Shown here in pieces: positions 25,408 through 34,630 of a stretch of DNA of 64,000 nucleotides. Below the pieces are notes generated by a model. The model did no database searches. It was not told the origin of the DNA and worked only from the letters and a program-made list of their open reading frames with translations. Position 1 is the first letter of the stretch, and each line of letters opens with the position of its first letter. This stretch comes from Lacisediminihabitans sp040549525 (GTDB taxonomy: Bacteria > Actinomycetota > Actinomycetes > Actinomycetales > Microbacteriaceae), in contig NZ_JBEPTM010000001.1 in NCBI RefSeq assembly GCF_040549525.1, forward strand, positions 62,001 to 126,000. The letters run 5' to 3'. The translations under genes and the position numbers were made by a program.

Positions 25408-27678
25408 TCAGGGCTTGCGGTTGCCCCCACCGCCATTGCCATTTCCGTTTCCCGCACCGAATCCGTTGCCGGGACCGCTGCCGGTGCCGTTGCCGGTGCC
25501 CGTCGTGGGCGGGGACGAGGGAGCGGGGCTCGGCGTCGGTGCGCGATACGTGTAGCTGCGCAGCAGCGTTCCCGTCGGTTCCATGAATGCGCCGCCCTTG
25601 CCGTAGACAGCACTCGCATTGAGCGCGGCCAGAATCGGCTTCATCACATAGGTGCGCAGATTGGATGCCAGGATCCCGCCGATCGAGATGCGCCGCATGT
25701 TCTGGCTGCCCTCGATGTTGCCGATCCACAGCGCGGTCGTCGTCTGGGTGCTGGAGGCGACCATGTAGCTGTGCAGCGCCTCGGCGGTTCCGGTCTTGCC
25801 GAAGAGCGGTGTGCCATCGCGCGGATTCGCGATCGAACCGGTGCCCCCGGGCTGCAACGGACCCTGCAGGTCGTAGGCCGCAGCGGCGGCCACCTCGGGG
25901 GTCAGCACCTGGCTACAGCTCTGCGCCTGGCCAGGCAGCTCCGTGCCATCCGGACCCACGATCTTGTCCACGGCGATCGGCTGGCAGAGCTTGCCGCCGC
26001 TCGCCACGGTCGCGTAGGCGTTGGCCATCGTGAGCGGCGACGGAGTGTTGGTGCCGAGAATGGATGCCGGCACGTGGGCGAGTTCGGAATTGTCGGCGTT
26101 GTGCACGCCCATCGATACCGCCACATCGCGGATGTCGCAGAGGTCGAGTTTCGATGCCATGTTGATGAATGCCGCATTGACCGAGCCCTTCGTGGCGCTC
26201 AGTACACTCATCTGGCCCTCGCTCCTGCCGCTGTCGTTCTTCGGTGTGTAGCTCTCGGGAAGATAGGCGTAGCCGCCGTCGCATCTGGCCGGGAACGACT
26301 TGGACCGGGCGGGATAGGTCTGGATGTTGGCGTTGACCGTGTCCTGGATGCCGTGCCCGTTCTGCAGCCAGTCGATGAGGGTGAAGAGTTTCCACGTGGA
26401 TCCGACGGGGAAGCCGGATGATCCGCCGTACTCCTTGTCGGTATTGAAGTTGATCGCGGTGGTCTGGTTCGGGTCGCCTTGACCGGTGTCGTCGAATCCC
26501 TTGTTCTGCGCCATGATCAGGATTCGGCCGGTGCCCACCTGCACCGTGGATACCGCGCTTCCCAATCTGAAGCGGGTCTCGCTCGCGGGTGTGCGCAGGG
26601 CGAGATCCCTTTCGGCATTCTCCTGTTGGTCGAGGTCGATGGTGGTGTAGACGGCGTTTCCGCCGCGACGCCAGGCTTCGCGTCGGTCGTCGGCGGATTC
26701 GCCGAGGCCGGGGAGGTTCTTCACGTTCTTGATCACATAGTCACAGAACGCCTTGGCGGCCGAGGCGTAGGTGCATCCGTTCTTGGGCGAACTGATCTTC
26801 ACCGTCGTCGCATCCACCGGCGTCGCGATCGCCTCGGCGTACTGCGCCGGGGTGATCATCTTCTCGCTGAGCATGGTGCCGAGGATGACGTCGCGACGGG
26901 ACGTGTTGCGCTCCCAGTTCGCTTGCGAACCCGGGTTGCGCAGGGGCGGCTGCTGTACGACGGCGATGAGACTGGCGGCCTGAGCGAGAGTGAGGTTCGC
27001 GGCGGTCGTGGAGTAGTACTGTTCCGCCGCCGCCTCGATGCCGTAGGTGTTGCCACCGAACCCGGCGATGTTGAGGTAAGCGAGCAGGATCTGGTGCTTC
27101 GTGTAGTTCTTCTCGAGGCCGATGGCGAGCTTGGCCTCCTTGAGCTTGCGATCGAGGGTGTTCGCCTGAGCCTTCGCCTTGGCGGCTTCGAGCTTCTTCG
27201 GGTCGGTGTAGCTGGCGACCGCATCCTGGATCGCCAGCTGCTTCACGAGCTGCTGCTCGATGCTCGATGCTCCCTGCAGGTCTTTGCCGGTGAGGTTGTT
27301 GACCGCGGCCCGCGCGATTCCCGCAACGTCGACGCCGCCGTGCGAATAGAACCGCACGTCTTCGGCTGCGACCAGGGCGTCCTTCGCGAAGGGGGACACC
27401 GCATCCCACGCCACTTCCTGGCGATTCTGGTCGTAGACCTGGGCGAAGGGCACCTGTTCCCCGCCGCGGAGACCGTAGAGGATATTGCGCTGGGACTGGT
27501 TGCCGATCTTGACGTAATCCGGCAGATTCTCGAACAGGCCGACGGCGTTGTTCGTGACCCGGCTTGTCGCGACGATCGCCGGTGCTGTGAGCGCGACGAC
27601 GAGCACGGCGGCGAGCGCGCTGAAACCCAGGAGTCCGAGGATCGAGCGCAACAGGCCGGTGGGCTTCGGTTCAGACAC
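25408..27678 (-). CDS. Class A penicillin-binding protein (transglycosylase/transpeptidase)
   Basis: A 756-residue bifunctional peptidoglycan synthase. It has a short cytoplasmic tail and membrane anchor (about 10-35), a GT51 transglycosylase domain with VAAEDVRFYSHGGVD and GASSIEQQLVKQ, then a transpeptidase with SxxK (STWK), SxN (SVN) and KTG (FGKTGTAEAL). The C-terminus is a Pro/Ser linker and a Gly/Asn-rich tail. The start is GTG 27678 because GAGAGGGCG lies just upstream and the membrane anchor follows. It makes and crosslinks glycan strands outside the membrane. WASP/PASTA domains are absent. Confidence 0.9.
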   Translation of the reverse strand: MSEPKPTGLLRSILGLLGFSALAAVLVVALTAPAIVATSRVTNNAVGLFENLPDYVKIGNQSQRNILYGLRGGEQVPFAQVYDQNRQEVAWDAVSPFAKDALVAAEDVRFYSHGGVDVAGIARAAVNNLTGKDLQGASSIEQQLVKQLAIQDAVASYTDPKKLEAAKAKAQANTLDRKLKEAKLAIGLEKNYTKHQILLAYLNIAGFGGNTYGIEAAAEQYYSTTAANLTLAQAASLIAVVQQPPLRNPGSQANWERNTSRRDVILGTMLSEKMITPAQYAEAIATPVDATTVKISSPKNGCTYASAAKAFCDYVIKNVKNLPGLGESADDRREAWRRGGNAVYTTIDLDQQENAERDLALRTPASETRFRLGSAVSTVQVGTGRILIMAQNKGFDDTGQGDPNQTTAINFNTDKEYGGSSGFPVGSTWKLFTLIDWLQNGHGIQDTVNANIQTYPARSKSFPARCDGGYAYLPESYTPKNDSGRSEGQMSVLSATKGSVNAAFINMASKLDLCDIRDVAVSMGVHNADNSELAHVPASILGTNTPSPLTMANAYATVASGGKLCQPIAVDKIVGPDGTELPGQAQSCSQVLTPEVAAAAAYDLQGPLQPGGTGSIANPRDGTPLFGKTGTAEALHSYMVASSTQTTTALWIGNIEGSQNMRRISIGGILASNLRTYVMKPILAALNASAVYGKGGAFMEPTGTLLRSYTYRAPTPSPAPSSPPTTGTGNGTGSGPGNGFGAGNGNGNGGGGNRKP

Positions 27679-27745
27679 GATCGCCCTCTCGATTCTGCGG
27701 TCGGGGGGACGTTCACAATACCCCGGCATCCTGAACGAAAGCCGG

Positions 27746-28654
27746 TCAGCTGAGCGGCTCTCCGATGCCCGCATCGGGGAACCGGCCGCGGGCCGCCCGC
27801 GACGCCGAGAGCACCGCGCCGATGCTCGCCGCGATGACGAGGCCGATCGCGAGGAAAGCCACCCCGGTGAAGGTCTGGCCGAGGATCAGGAAACCCGCGG
27901 TCGTCGCGATCGCGGGGGAGAGGCTCATCAGGATCGAGAAGGTCGCCGATGGCAGACGGCGCAGTGCCACGAGTTCGAGCGTGTACGGGATGGTCGAGGA
28001 CAGCAGCGCGACGGCCGCCCCGAGCAGCAGGATGCCCGGCTGGAAGATCACCGGCCCGGCTGTCGCGATGCCGAACGGCACCGTCACGATGGCGCCGACG
28101 GTCATCGCGATGGCGAGTCCGTCGAGGCGGGGGAACCGCGCTCCCGTGCGGGCGGAGAGCAGGATGTATGCCGCCCACATGGCGGCCGCGCCGAACGCGA
28201 AGGCGACGCCCACCGGATCCAGGTCGCCGAAGCTGCCCCGGCTGAGGATCACGACACCGGCGAAGGCGAGCACCGCCCACAGCCAGCTCGAGGCCCGGCG
28301 GCTCATCACCACAGAGAGAACGAGCGGTCCGAGCACCTCGATGGTGATGGTGGCACCGAGGGGCACCCGGGCGAGTGCCTCGTAGAAGAGGGCGTTCATC
28401 AGGGCGAGCGCGAGGCCGAAGGCGATGACGGTGAGCCAGTGATTCCGACCGTGACCACGCAGTCGCGGGCGCGCGATGGCGAGCAGCACCATCGCCGAGA
28501 ACGCGAGCCGCAGAGAGACCATCCCGATCGCTCCCACCGAGGGGAAGAGCAGCACCGCGAATGAGGCCCCGACCTCCTGGCAGATGAGTCCGGCGACCAC
28601 GAGTCCCACGGCGCCGAAGGGGCGCGCGGCGGCACGGGCGGCGGTGGTGGTCAT
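27746..28654 (-). CDS. EamA-family (DMT superfamily) exporter, RhtA-like
   Basis: A 302-residue membrane protein with about ten helices arranged as two EamA repeats. The second-repeat end LLSSTIPYTLELVALRRLPSATFSILMS matches the RhtA branch that exports threonine/homoserine or related metabolites. It is divergent from the type III polyketide synthase gene, sharing a 94-base intergenic region. A role in exporting an srs-type product is possible but unsupported. Confidence 0.85.
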   Translation of the reverse strand: MTTTAARAAARPFGAVGLVVAGLICQEVGASFAVLLFPSVGAIGMVSLRLAFSAMVLLAIARPRLRGHGRNHWLTVIAFGLALALMNALFYEALARVPLGATITIEVLGPLVLSVVMSRRASSWLWAVLAFAGVVILSRGSFGDLDPVGVAFAFGAAAMWAAYILLSARTGARFPRLDGLAIAMTVGAIVTVPFGIATAGPVIFQPGILLLGAAVALLSSTIPYTLELVALRRLPSATFSILMSLSPAIATTAGFLILGQTFTGVAFLAIGLVIAASIGAVLSASRAARGRFPDAGIGEPLS

Positions 28655-28748
28655 GCTCCAACGGTAGGGCCGATCAGCGACTTCGGTTCACTGTCAAGCC
28701 CTTCCCCGCCACAGCCGAACTGGCACCCAACAGTGTTAGCGTCACCGA

Positions 28749-29816
28749 ATGGCCCGAATAGTCGCCGTCGCCCCCGCGTTGCCGGGCAACGTGTACGCGC
28801 AGTCCGCGATCACGGACACGATCGCGCCCATGGTGACATCGGATCCGAAGAAGCAGGCCGTCCTTCGCCGGCTCCACGCCGGCAGCCATGTGGACACGCG
28901 TCACCTGGTGATGCCGATCGAGCGCTACCGGGACAGCAGCACCTTCACCCAGACCAACGACATGTTCATCGAGGTCGCGGCCGACCTGGCAGAAGAGGCG
29001 CTGCGGAATGCGCTCGCGGCGGCGGGGCTCGAGGCCGCCGACGTCGACTACCTCATGTTCACCTCCGTCACCGGCATCTCCGCCCCCTCGATCGACGCGA
29101 TCCTCGTCGCCCGTCTCGGCCTCCGCTCCGACCTCAAGCGAGTGCCGATGTACGGGCTCGGCTGCGTGGCCGGGGCGGCAGGCATCGCGCGCGTCACCGA
29201 CTACCTTGCCGGGCATCCGGACGGTGTCGCGGTGCTCGTCGCCGTCGAACTCTGTTCGCTCACCTTCCAGCGCGATGACGACTCCACGGCCAATCTCGTG
29301 GCGACCGGGCTGTTCGGCGACGGAGCGGCAGCGGTCGTCATGGTCGGAGACGATCGAGCGAAGCGGATGCCCGTGACCGGGCCCGACGTGGTGGACACCC
29401 GCAGCGCGCTCTACCCCGACACCGAGTCCGTGATCGGATTCACCGCGAGTGAGACCGGCTTCCGCATCATCCTCACCGCCCAGGTGTCCGACGTGATCGA
29501 GGCGAACTTCGGCCGGGACGTCACCGGTTTTCTCGGTGACAACGACCTGGACATCGACGACATCGAGACCTGGATCGCCCATCCCGGAGGTCCCCGGGTG
29601 CTCGAGCAGTTCCAGTCGTCGCTCGGCCTGCCGGATGGGGTATTCGACAACAGCTGGCGGTCGCTGGCTGCGGTCGGCAACCTCTCTTCCGTCTCCGTGC
29701 TGCACATCCTGGCCGAGGAACTCGCCGGCGACCACAGTCCCGGATCCCACGGGGCGCTGTTCGCCCTCGGCCCGGGAGTCAGCGCCGAGCTGGTGCTGCT
29801 GCGGTGGCCATCGTGA
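28749..29816 (+). CDS. Type III polyketide synthase (alkylresorcinol synthase-like)
   Basis: A 355-residue chalcone synthase-like ketosynthase. The catalytic triad is complete: Cys139 (YGLGCVAGAAG), His278 (AHPGGPRVL) and Asn311 (VGNLSSVSVL). It probably condenses a fatty acyl starter with malonyl/methylmalonyl-CoA to form alkylresorcinols or alkylpyrones. It heads a three-gene unit with an ICMT-like methyltransferase and a FAD hydroxylase, the same order as srsA-srsB-srsC of Streptomyces griseus. Chain length and ring type cannot be read from the sequence. Confidence 0.88.
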   Translation: MARIVAVAPALPGNVYAQSAITDTIAPMVTSDPKKQAVLRRLHAGSHVDTRHLVMPIERYRDSSTFTQTNDMFIEVAADLAEEALRNALAAAGLEAADVDYLMFTSVTGISAPSIDAILVARLGLRSDLKRVPMYGLGCVAGAAGIARVTDYLAGHPDGVAVLVAVELCSLTFQRDDDSTANLVATGLFGDGAAAVVMVGDDRAKRMPVTGPDVVDTRSALYPDTESVIGFTASETGFRIILTAQVSDVIEANFGRDVTGFLGDNDLDIDDIETWIAHPGGPRVLEQFQSSLGLPDGVFDNSWRSLAAVGNLSSVSVLHILAEELAGDHSPGSHGALFALGPGVSAELVLLRWPS

Positions 29817-29826
29817 GTGGGCCGGC

Positions 29827-30348
29827 ATGATCTGGTTCACCGTGCTGATTCTCGCCACCGGTGCCGAACGCATCGTCGAGGTCGTGCTCTCCAACCGGCA
29901 TGCGGCGTGGGCCTTCGAGCGCGGAGGCCGTGAATACGGCCAGCGACACTACCCCTTCATGGTCGTGCTGCACACTGGCATGCTGCTCGCCTGTCTCGCC
30001 GAGGTGTTCTTCGCCGATCGTCCCTTCCTGCCCCTGCTCGGCTGGCCGATGCTGGCGATTGCGCTCGCCTGCCAGGGCCTGCGTTACTGGTGCATCGGCA
30101 CGCTCGGCCGGCAGTGGAATGCGCGGGTGATCGTGGTTCCGGGGCTCGGGCGGGTCACCGGCGGACCGTACCGATTCCTCACCCACCCCAACTACGTTGT
30201 CGTGATTGCCGAGGGGATCGCGCTGCCGCTCGTGCACACCGCCTGGGTGACCGCGCTGGTGTTCACCGTGCTGAACGCGATCCTGCTCTTCGGATTCCGC
30301 ATCCCCACAGAAGAGCGGGCACTCACGGCACTGGACGCGGTGGCATGA
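29827..30348 (+). CDS. Isoprenylcysteine carboxyl methyltransferase-like O-methyltransferase (SrsB-like)
   Basis: A 173-residue membrane methyltransferase of the ICMT/PEMT type with four or five helices. The SAM-binding end is present: GPYRFLTHPNYVVVIAEG, with Arg/His-Pro-Asn, and the late Glu in IPTEERAL. The start ATG 29827 lies 10 bases after the polyketide synthase stop, and the stop overlaps the next start (ATGA, 30345-30348). By analogy with SrsB it should methylate a phenolic hydroxyl of the membrane-bound lipid. Confidence 0.82.
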   Translation: MIWFTVLILATGAERIVEVVLSNRHAAWAFERGGREYGQRHYPFMVVLHTGMLLACLAEVFFADRPFLPLLGWPMLAIALACQGLRYWCIGTLGRQWNARVIVVPGLGRVTGGPYRFLTHPNYVVVIAEGIALPLVHTAWVTALVFTVLNAILLFGFRIPTEERALTALDAVA

Positions 30349-31388
30349 CCGTGGATGCGGACGTGCTCGTGGTGGGCGGCGGGCCGGTGGGGCTCGCGAC
30401 CGCGATCGAGGCACGTCTGCGCGGGCTCACCGTGACTCTCGTCGAACCGCGCGGGGGCGCGATCGACAAGGCCTGCGGAGAGGGTCTGATGCCCGGGGCG
30501 CTGCCCGCGCTCGCGCGACTCGGCGTCGATCCGCCGGGGTTCGCGTTGCGGGGCGTGAGCTACCGCAGCGCCACCTCCCGTGGTGCGGAGCGGCGGGTTG
30601 ATCACCTCTTCTCCTCCGGCGACGGACGCGGCGTGCGTCGCACCGCCCTGCACGGCGCCCTCACCGAGCGGGCGAGGTCCCTCGGGGTGGTCGTGGTGGC
30701 AGGCAAGGTGGATGCCCTCGAGCAGGACGCGCACTCGGTGACGGCTGCCGGCATCCGGGCCCGCTATCTCGTGGCGGCGGACGGCCTGCACTCCACGGTG
30801 CGGCGGCTCACCGGTCTCGAGCGACCGGTCGCCGCCCGCGGTCGGCGCTACGGCGTGCGCCGTCACTACCACGTGGAGCCACAGTCCGAGCTGATCGAGG
30901 TGTACTGGACGCCGACCGTCGAGGCCTACGTCACGCCGGTGGGCGGCGGAGTGGTGGGAATCGCGATGCTCGGTCGCAAGGGCATCGACTTCGATGCCGC
31001 CCTGGCCGGCATCCGCCCGCTCGCCGCTCTCGTCGCTGGCGCCGAACCGGCGACCGAGCTTCGCGGAGCTGGGCCGTTCCGACAGAGCACGACACGGAGG
31101 TCCCACGGCCGAGTACTCCTCGTGGGTGATGCCTCCGGATACGTCGACGCGATCACGGGAGAGGGCATCCGGGTGGGACTCGCCCAGGCGGAGGTCGCGA
31201 TCGCGAGCATCGCCCGCGATGATCCGAGGGGCTACGAGCGGGACTGGATGCGGCGCACCCGGGACTTCCGCATGCTCACCGCCGGGTTGGTGGCGGCGGC
31301 GAACTCGCCGCTGCGGGGCGCGATCGTTCCCGCGGCATCCGCCCTCCCGCGCGTCTTCGGCGCGGTGGTGGATCGGCTCGCGCGGTAG
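30345..31388 (+). CDS. FAD-dependent monooxygenase (SrsC/geranylgeranyl-reductase-like)
   Basis: A 347-residue flavoprotein with the GGGPVGLATAIEARLRG dinucleotide-binding motif at the start, a VAADGLHSTVRR DG motif, and the second FAD motif RVLLVGDASGYVDAITGEGI. ACGEGLMPGALPAL is typical of the geranylgeranyl reductase-like group. In an srs-like operon it would hydroxylate the alkylresorcinol ring, yielding a quinol/quinone lipid. It is translationally coupled to the methyltransferase and ends before a palindromic element and the convergent DeoR-type gene. Confidence 0.85.
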   Translation: MTVDADVLVVGGGPVGLATAIEARLRGLTVTLVEPRGGAIDKACGEGLMPGALPALARLGVDPPGFALRGVSYRSATSRGAERRVDHLFSSGDGRGVRRTALHGALTERARSLGVVVVAGKVDALEQDAHSVTAAGIRARYLVAADGLHSTVRRLTGLERPVAARGRRYGVRRHYHVEPQSELIEVYWTPTVEAYVTPVGGGVVGIAMLGRKGIDFDAALAGIRPLAALVAGAEPATELRGAGPFRQSTTRRSHGRVLLVGDASGYVDAITGEGIRVGLAQAEVAIASIARDDPRGYERDWMRRTRDFRMLTAGLVAAANSPLRGAIVPAASALPRVFGAVVDRLAR

Positions 31389-31431
31389 CAATCGGGGCGG
31401 ACCCGTCGACGATCGGCTCACCGGCGGGAAA

Positions 31432-31491
31432 CCGGGCGTTCACGGACCATGCGGGCCGGCGCGCCGACCCGGAATGACCGCATTCGCCCGG
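31432..31491. repeat. Palindromic intergenic element, copy 1
   Basis: A 60-bp imperfect inverted repeat between two convergent genes. The right arm (31466-31491) is identical over 26 of 26 bases, in reverse complement, to 42331-42356 in copy 2. The left arm is degenerate but keeps the CCGGGCG end. It looks REP-like (repetitive extragenic palindrome) and could act as a bidirectional transcription stop. Confidence 0.7.
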
Positions 31492-31539
31492 AATTACGTG
31501 GCAGCCCCGCCGGCGGGGCCGTGCGGTGGGCTGCCTTGG

Positions 31540-32355
31540 TCAGCCGACGTCGACCACGTGGATGGTGACCCCCGCCGCGGCGATGCGCTCCAGTTCATCC
31601 GGGTCCGCGGTCGAGTCGGTGACGAGCTCGTGGATCTGTTCCAGCGCAGCCACCTTGGCCAGGGTGACGCGGCCCACTTTGGAGCCGTCGGCGACGACGA
31701 GCACCCGCTCGGCGTGCAGCACCATCGCGAGGTTGGTCTTGGCCTCTGTCTCGTCGTGGGTGGTGGCGCCGGCGATCGCGCTGATGCCGTCGGTGCCGAG
31801 AATCGCCGTGCCGACGTTGATCGCGTTGAAGGTGTTCTCCGCGAGCGAGCCGACGAGTTCGAAGGAATTGGAGCGGATGAGACCCCCGGTCATCAGTACC
31901 TTGAGATTCGGGCGAGAGGCGAACTCCATCGCGGTGGTGAGGGAATTCGTCACGATCGTGAGCTCCGAGCGGTTGGCCAGCGCCTTCGCGACTTCCGCCG
32001 TGGTCGATCCCCCGCTCAGGGCGATGGCGTAGCGACCGCTCGGGATGAGCTGAGCGGCCTTGCGCGCGATGAGCTGTTTGGCCTGGCGGAACTGCGAATC
32101 CTTCAGCCGAACCGGGAGCTCGGACTGGCTGGCGACCGCGCGGGCACCGCCGTGGGTGCGCGAGAGCAGGCCCTGCGCTTCGAGGTCGGCGAGGTCGCGA
32201 CGGATGGTGGCGGCCGAGGCGTGGAGCGCATCCGAGAACTCCGCAAGGGAGACGCTCGATCGCTGGGCGAGCAGCTCCAGGATCGACACCATTCGCTGGG
32301 AGCGTTTGGACGACGCGGCGCGAGGCACGAGGAATCCCGCTGCGGTGATCGTCAT
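31540..32355 (-). CDS. DeoR/GlpR-family transcriptional repressor (AgaR-like)
   Basis: A 271-residue regulator. The N-terminal DeoR helix-turn-helix has RMVSILELLAQRSSVSLAEFSDAL and SAATIRRDLADLEAQGLL. The C-terminal sugar-phosphate sensor has the phosphate loop ALSGGSTTAEVAKAL, plus VTGG-like and ADGSKVG motifs. The start ATG 32355 has GAAGGAG 8 bases upstream, better than an ATG 12 codons earlier. It is divergent from the GH4/aldolase genes and probably controls the whole sugar locus, with a tagatose- or galactosamine-phosphate as effector. Confidence 0.88.
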   Translation of the reverse strand: MTITAAGFLVPRAASSKRSQRMVSILELLAQRSSVSLAEFSDALHASAATIRRDLADLEAQGLLSRTHGGARAVASQSELPVRLKDSQFRQAKQLIARKAAQLIPSGRYAIALSGGSTTAEVAKALANRSELTIVTNSLTTAMEFASRPNLKVLMTGGLIRSNSFELVGSLAENTFNAINVGTAILGTDGISAIAGATTHDETEAKTNLAMVLHAERVLVVADGSKVGRVTLAKVAALEQIHELVTDSTADPDELERIAAAGVTIHVVDVG

Positions 32356-32376
32356 CGTCGACTCCTTCGATTGCGT

Positions 32377-32454
32377 ACTTAGACAAGTCAATCAGTAATT
32401 CTGCACAGTTTGACCAAAATAAGGGGCTGACCTTGCGCGATTTGATCATACAAG
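32377..32454. promoter_or_regulatory. Divergent control region of the sugar locus with CTTGT-type candidate sites
   Basis: Between the DeoR-type gene and the GH4 gene lie ACTTAGACAAGT (32377-32388), the promoter-like TTTGACCAAAATAAGG (32408-32423) and TTTGATCATACAAG (32441-32454). Read in reverse, the last is CTTGTATGATCAAA. It resembles CTTGTCATATGAAC at 36291-36304, before the SIS gene (9 of 14 bases). A shared repressor site is inferred, not shown. Confidence 0.35.
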
Positions 32455-32468
32455 TCGATGATCGCTCT

Positions 32469-33785
32469 ATGACAACGGTTACCTTCATCGGGGCGGGGAG
32501 CGTGGTGTTCACCCGCCAGCTCGTGGCCGATCTTCTCGGCTTCGTCGAACTCCACGACATCTCGATCGTGCTCCACGACGTGGATGCCACCCGCCTCGCG
32601 GTGGCAGAGGGCACGGCTCGGCAGGTGAACGAGCGGCTGGGGGCATCGGCGACCATCACCAGCACGCTGGATCGCCGGGCGGCGCTCGAGGGTGCCGACT
32701 TCGTGATCAACACGATCCAGGTCGGGGGCATCGACGCCACACGCAAGGACCTCGAGATCCCCGCGCGCTACGGGCTCAACCAGACCATCGGTGACACCAC
32801 TGGCGTAGGCGGAGTGTTCCGCGCCCTTCGCACCTTTCCGGTGCTCAGCGACCTCACCGCGGACATCCGCCGCTACTGCCCGGATGCCTGGCTGCTCAAT
32901 TACACCAACCCGATGGCGATGAATATCTGGTGGGCCTCCGTGGTCGCTCCCGAGGTCAAGGCCGTCGGCCTCTGCCACAGCGTCTACTGGACCGTTCACG
33001 ACCTCGGCGAACTGATCGGCGTTCCCATCGAAGAGACGCACTACCGCGCTGCCGGCGTGAATCATCAGGCCTGGTTGCTCGAATGGACCAGGGATGGCGA
33101 GGACCTCTACCCGCTGTTGCGAGAGAAGATCCGGTCGGATCGCGAACTCGACCGGCGTGTGCGCGTCGAGATCTTCCGCCGGCTGGGCTTCTATCCCACC
33201 GAGACGAGCGAGCACTCCTCCGAATACCTCCCCTGGTTCCTGCGCTCGCCGCAGCAGATCGAGCGCTATCGCCTGCAGCCGCTGGAATACATCGGCATCA
33301 GCGAGGAGAACGTCGCGGAGTTCGAGCAGGCGCAGCGTTCTCTCGCCGACGGCACGCCCCTCGTGCTGGAGCAGAACGCGGCGGAGTACGCGCCGCAGGT
33401 GATCCACTCGATGGTCACGGGCACATCGAGGGTGATCCATGCGAACGTCGTCAACACCGGCCTGATCGACAACCTGCCGCAGGGCGCCGTGGTCGAGGTG
33501 CCCGCAACGGTGGATGCCTCGGGCCTCAGCCCCCACGCGGTCGGAAGCCTGCCGGTGCAGTGCGCGGCGCTCAACCGCCCCTACCTGTCGGTGGCCGAGC
33601 TCACGATCGAGGCCGCGCGCACCGGCGACCCGATGCTCGTGCGTCAGGCCGTGCTGATGGACCCGAACGCCAACTCCACCCTCACCCCCGAGCAGATCTG
33701 GGGGTTGTGCAACGACCTGGTGACGGCTCACGGGGACCTCCTACCGGAGCCGCTCCGAGAGATCATCCCCGCGGACGCGCTGTGA
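32469..33785 (+). CDS. Glycoside hydrolase family 4 (alpha-galactosidase/alpha-glucosidase-like)
   Basis: A 438-residue NAD- and Mn-dependent glycosidase. The Rossmann start is FIGAGSVVFTRQL. The metal-binding Cys169 (GLCHSVYWT) and His199 (GVNHQAWLL) are both present, as are NYTNPMAMN and the NTIQVGG segment. GH4 enzymes use a redox-elimination mechanism on alpha- or beta-glycosides, some phosphorylated. The start ATG 32469 is chosen by similarity. Its stop overlaps the GTG of the aldolase gene by 4 bases. The cytoplasmic location suits a substrate delivered by the ABC importer encoded downstream. Confidence 0.87.
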   Translation: MTTVTFIGAGSVVFTRQLVADLLGFVELHDISIVLHDVDATRLAVAEGTARQVNERLGASATITSTLDRRAALEGADFVINTIQVGGIDATRKDLEIPARYGLNQTIGDTTGVGGVFRALRTFPVLSDLTADIRRYCPDAWLLNYTNPMAMNIWWASVVAPEVKAVGLCHSVYWTVHDLGELIGVPIEETHYRAAGVNHQAWLLEWTRDGEDLYPLLREKIRSDRELDRRVRVEIFRRLGFYPTETSEHSSEYLPWFLRSPQQIERYRLQPLEYIGISEENVAEFEQAQRSLADGTPLVLEQNAAEYAPQVIHSMVTGTSRVIHANVVNTGLIDNLPQGAVVEVPATVDASGLSPHAVGSLPVQCAALNRPYLSVAELTIEAARTGDPMLVRQAVLMDPNANSTLTPEQIWGLCNDLVTAHGDLLPEPLREIIPADAL

Positions 33786-34630
33786 CTCTGGCACCCACCG
33801 CCACTCTCATCGATGCGGCGGTCGCGCGAGGAGGCGCTGTGCCGAGCTTCAACGTGATCTCGCTCGAGCACGCGGAGGCGATCGTCGCGGGGGCCGATCT
33901 GGCCGGCGTCGGGGTGCTGCTGCAGCTGAGCGAGAACGCGGTGAAATACCACGGGGGCATGCGGCCGATTTTGGCGGCCTGCCGCGAGCTCGCGACCTCT
34001 GCGCGGTCGCCCATCGGCATCCACCTCGATCACTTCGAGGCGGCGCCGCTCATCGACGAAGCGTTCGCCCTCGGGTCGGCCTTCGGCCTCGGATCGCTCA
34101 TGGTCGATGCGTCGACCGAGCCCTACGAACGCAATGTGACCCTCACGGCATCCGCCTCGGCGCGCGGTCGTTCGGCGGGTCTCTGGATCGAGGCGGAGCT
34201 CGGGGAGGTCGGTGGCAAGGACGGCGCCCACGCGCCCGGCGTGCGCACGGATCCGTCGGAGGCGGCACGATTCGTGGAGGCAACGGGCGTCGACGGCCTC
34301 GCCGTGGCGGTCGGAAGCTCCCACGCCATGACCGAGCAGACCGCGTCCCTCGACCTCGACCTGATCGCCCGGCTCGCCTCGATCGTGCAGGTGCCGCTGG
34401 TGCTGCACGGCTCGTCCGGGGTACCGGATGCCGTGCTGCGCCAGGCCGTCGCCGCGGGCATCCGCAAGGTGAATGTCGGCACCGGGCTGAACCTCGCCTT
34501 CACCGCCGAGGTGCGCGCCGTGCTCGATGCCGCGCCCGCGCTGACCGACCCGCGACGCTACCTCGCGCCGGCCAGGGATCGGGTGAGCGACCTCGTGGCG
34601 CACCTCTGTGAGGTCATCGCGGGCGGCTGA
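33782..34630 (+). CDS. Class II ketose-bisphosphate aldolase (GatY/KbaY-like)
   Basis: A 282-residue zinc aldolase starting at GTG 33782. Metal and substrate motifs are visible: PSFNVISLEHAEAIV, GIHLDHFEA, EAELGEVGGKDG, AVGSSHAM, LVLHGSSGVPD and KVNVGTGLN. With the tagatose-6-phosphate kinase-like gene at 41383 it would split tagatose 1,6-bisphosphate to DHAP and glyceraldehyde 3-phosphate. Fructose 1,6-bisphosphate is the alternative substrate. It is translationally coupled to GH4. Its 3' end overlaps the convergent SRPBCC gene by 17 bases. Confidence 0.87.
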   Translation: MTLAPTATLIDAAVARGGAVPSFNVISLEHAEAIVAGADLAGVGVLLQLSENAVKYHGGMRPILAACRELATSARSPIGIHLDHFEAAPLIDEAFALGSAFGLGSLMVDASTEPYERNVTLTASASARGRSAGLWIEAELGEVGGKDGAHAPGVRTDPSEAARFVEATGVDGLAVAVGSSHAMTEQTASLDLDLIARLASIVQVPLVLHGSSGVPDAVLRQAVAAGIRKVNVGTGLNLAFTAEVRAVLDAAPALTDPRRYLAPARDRVSDLVAHLCEVIAGG

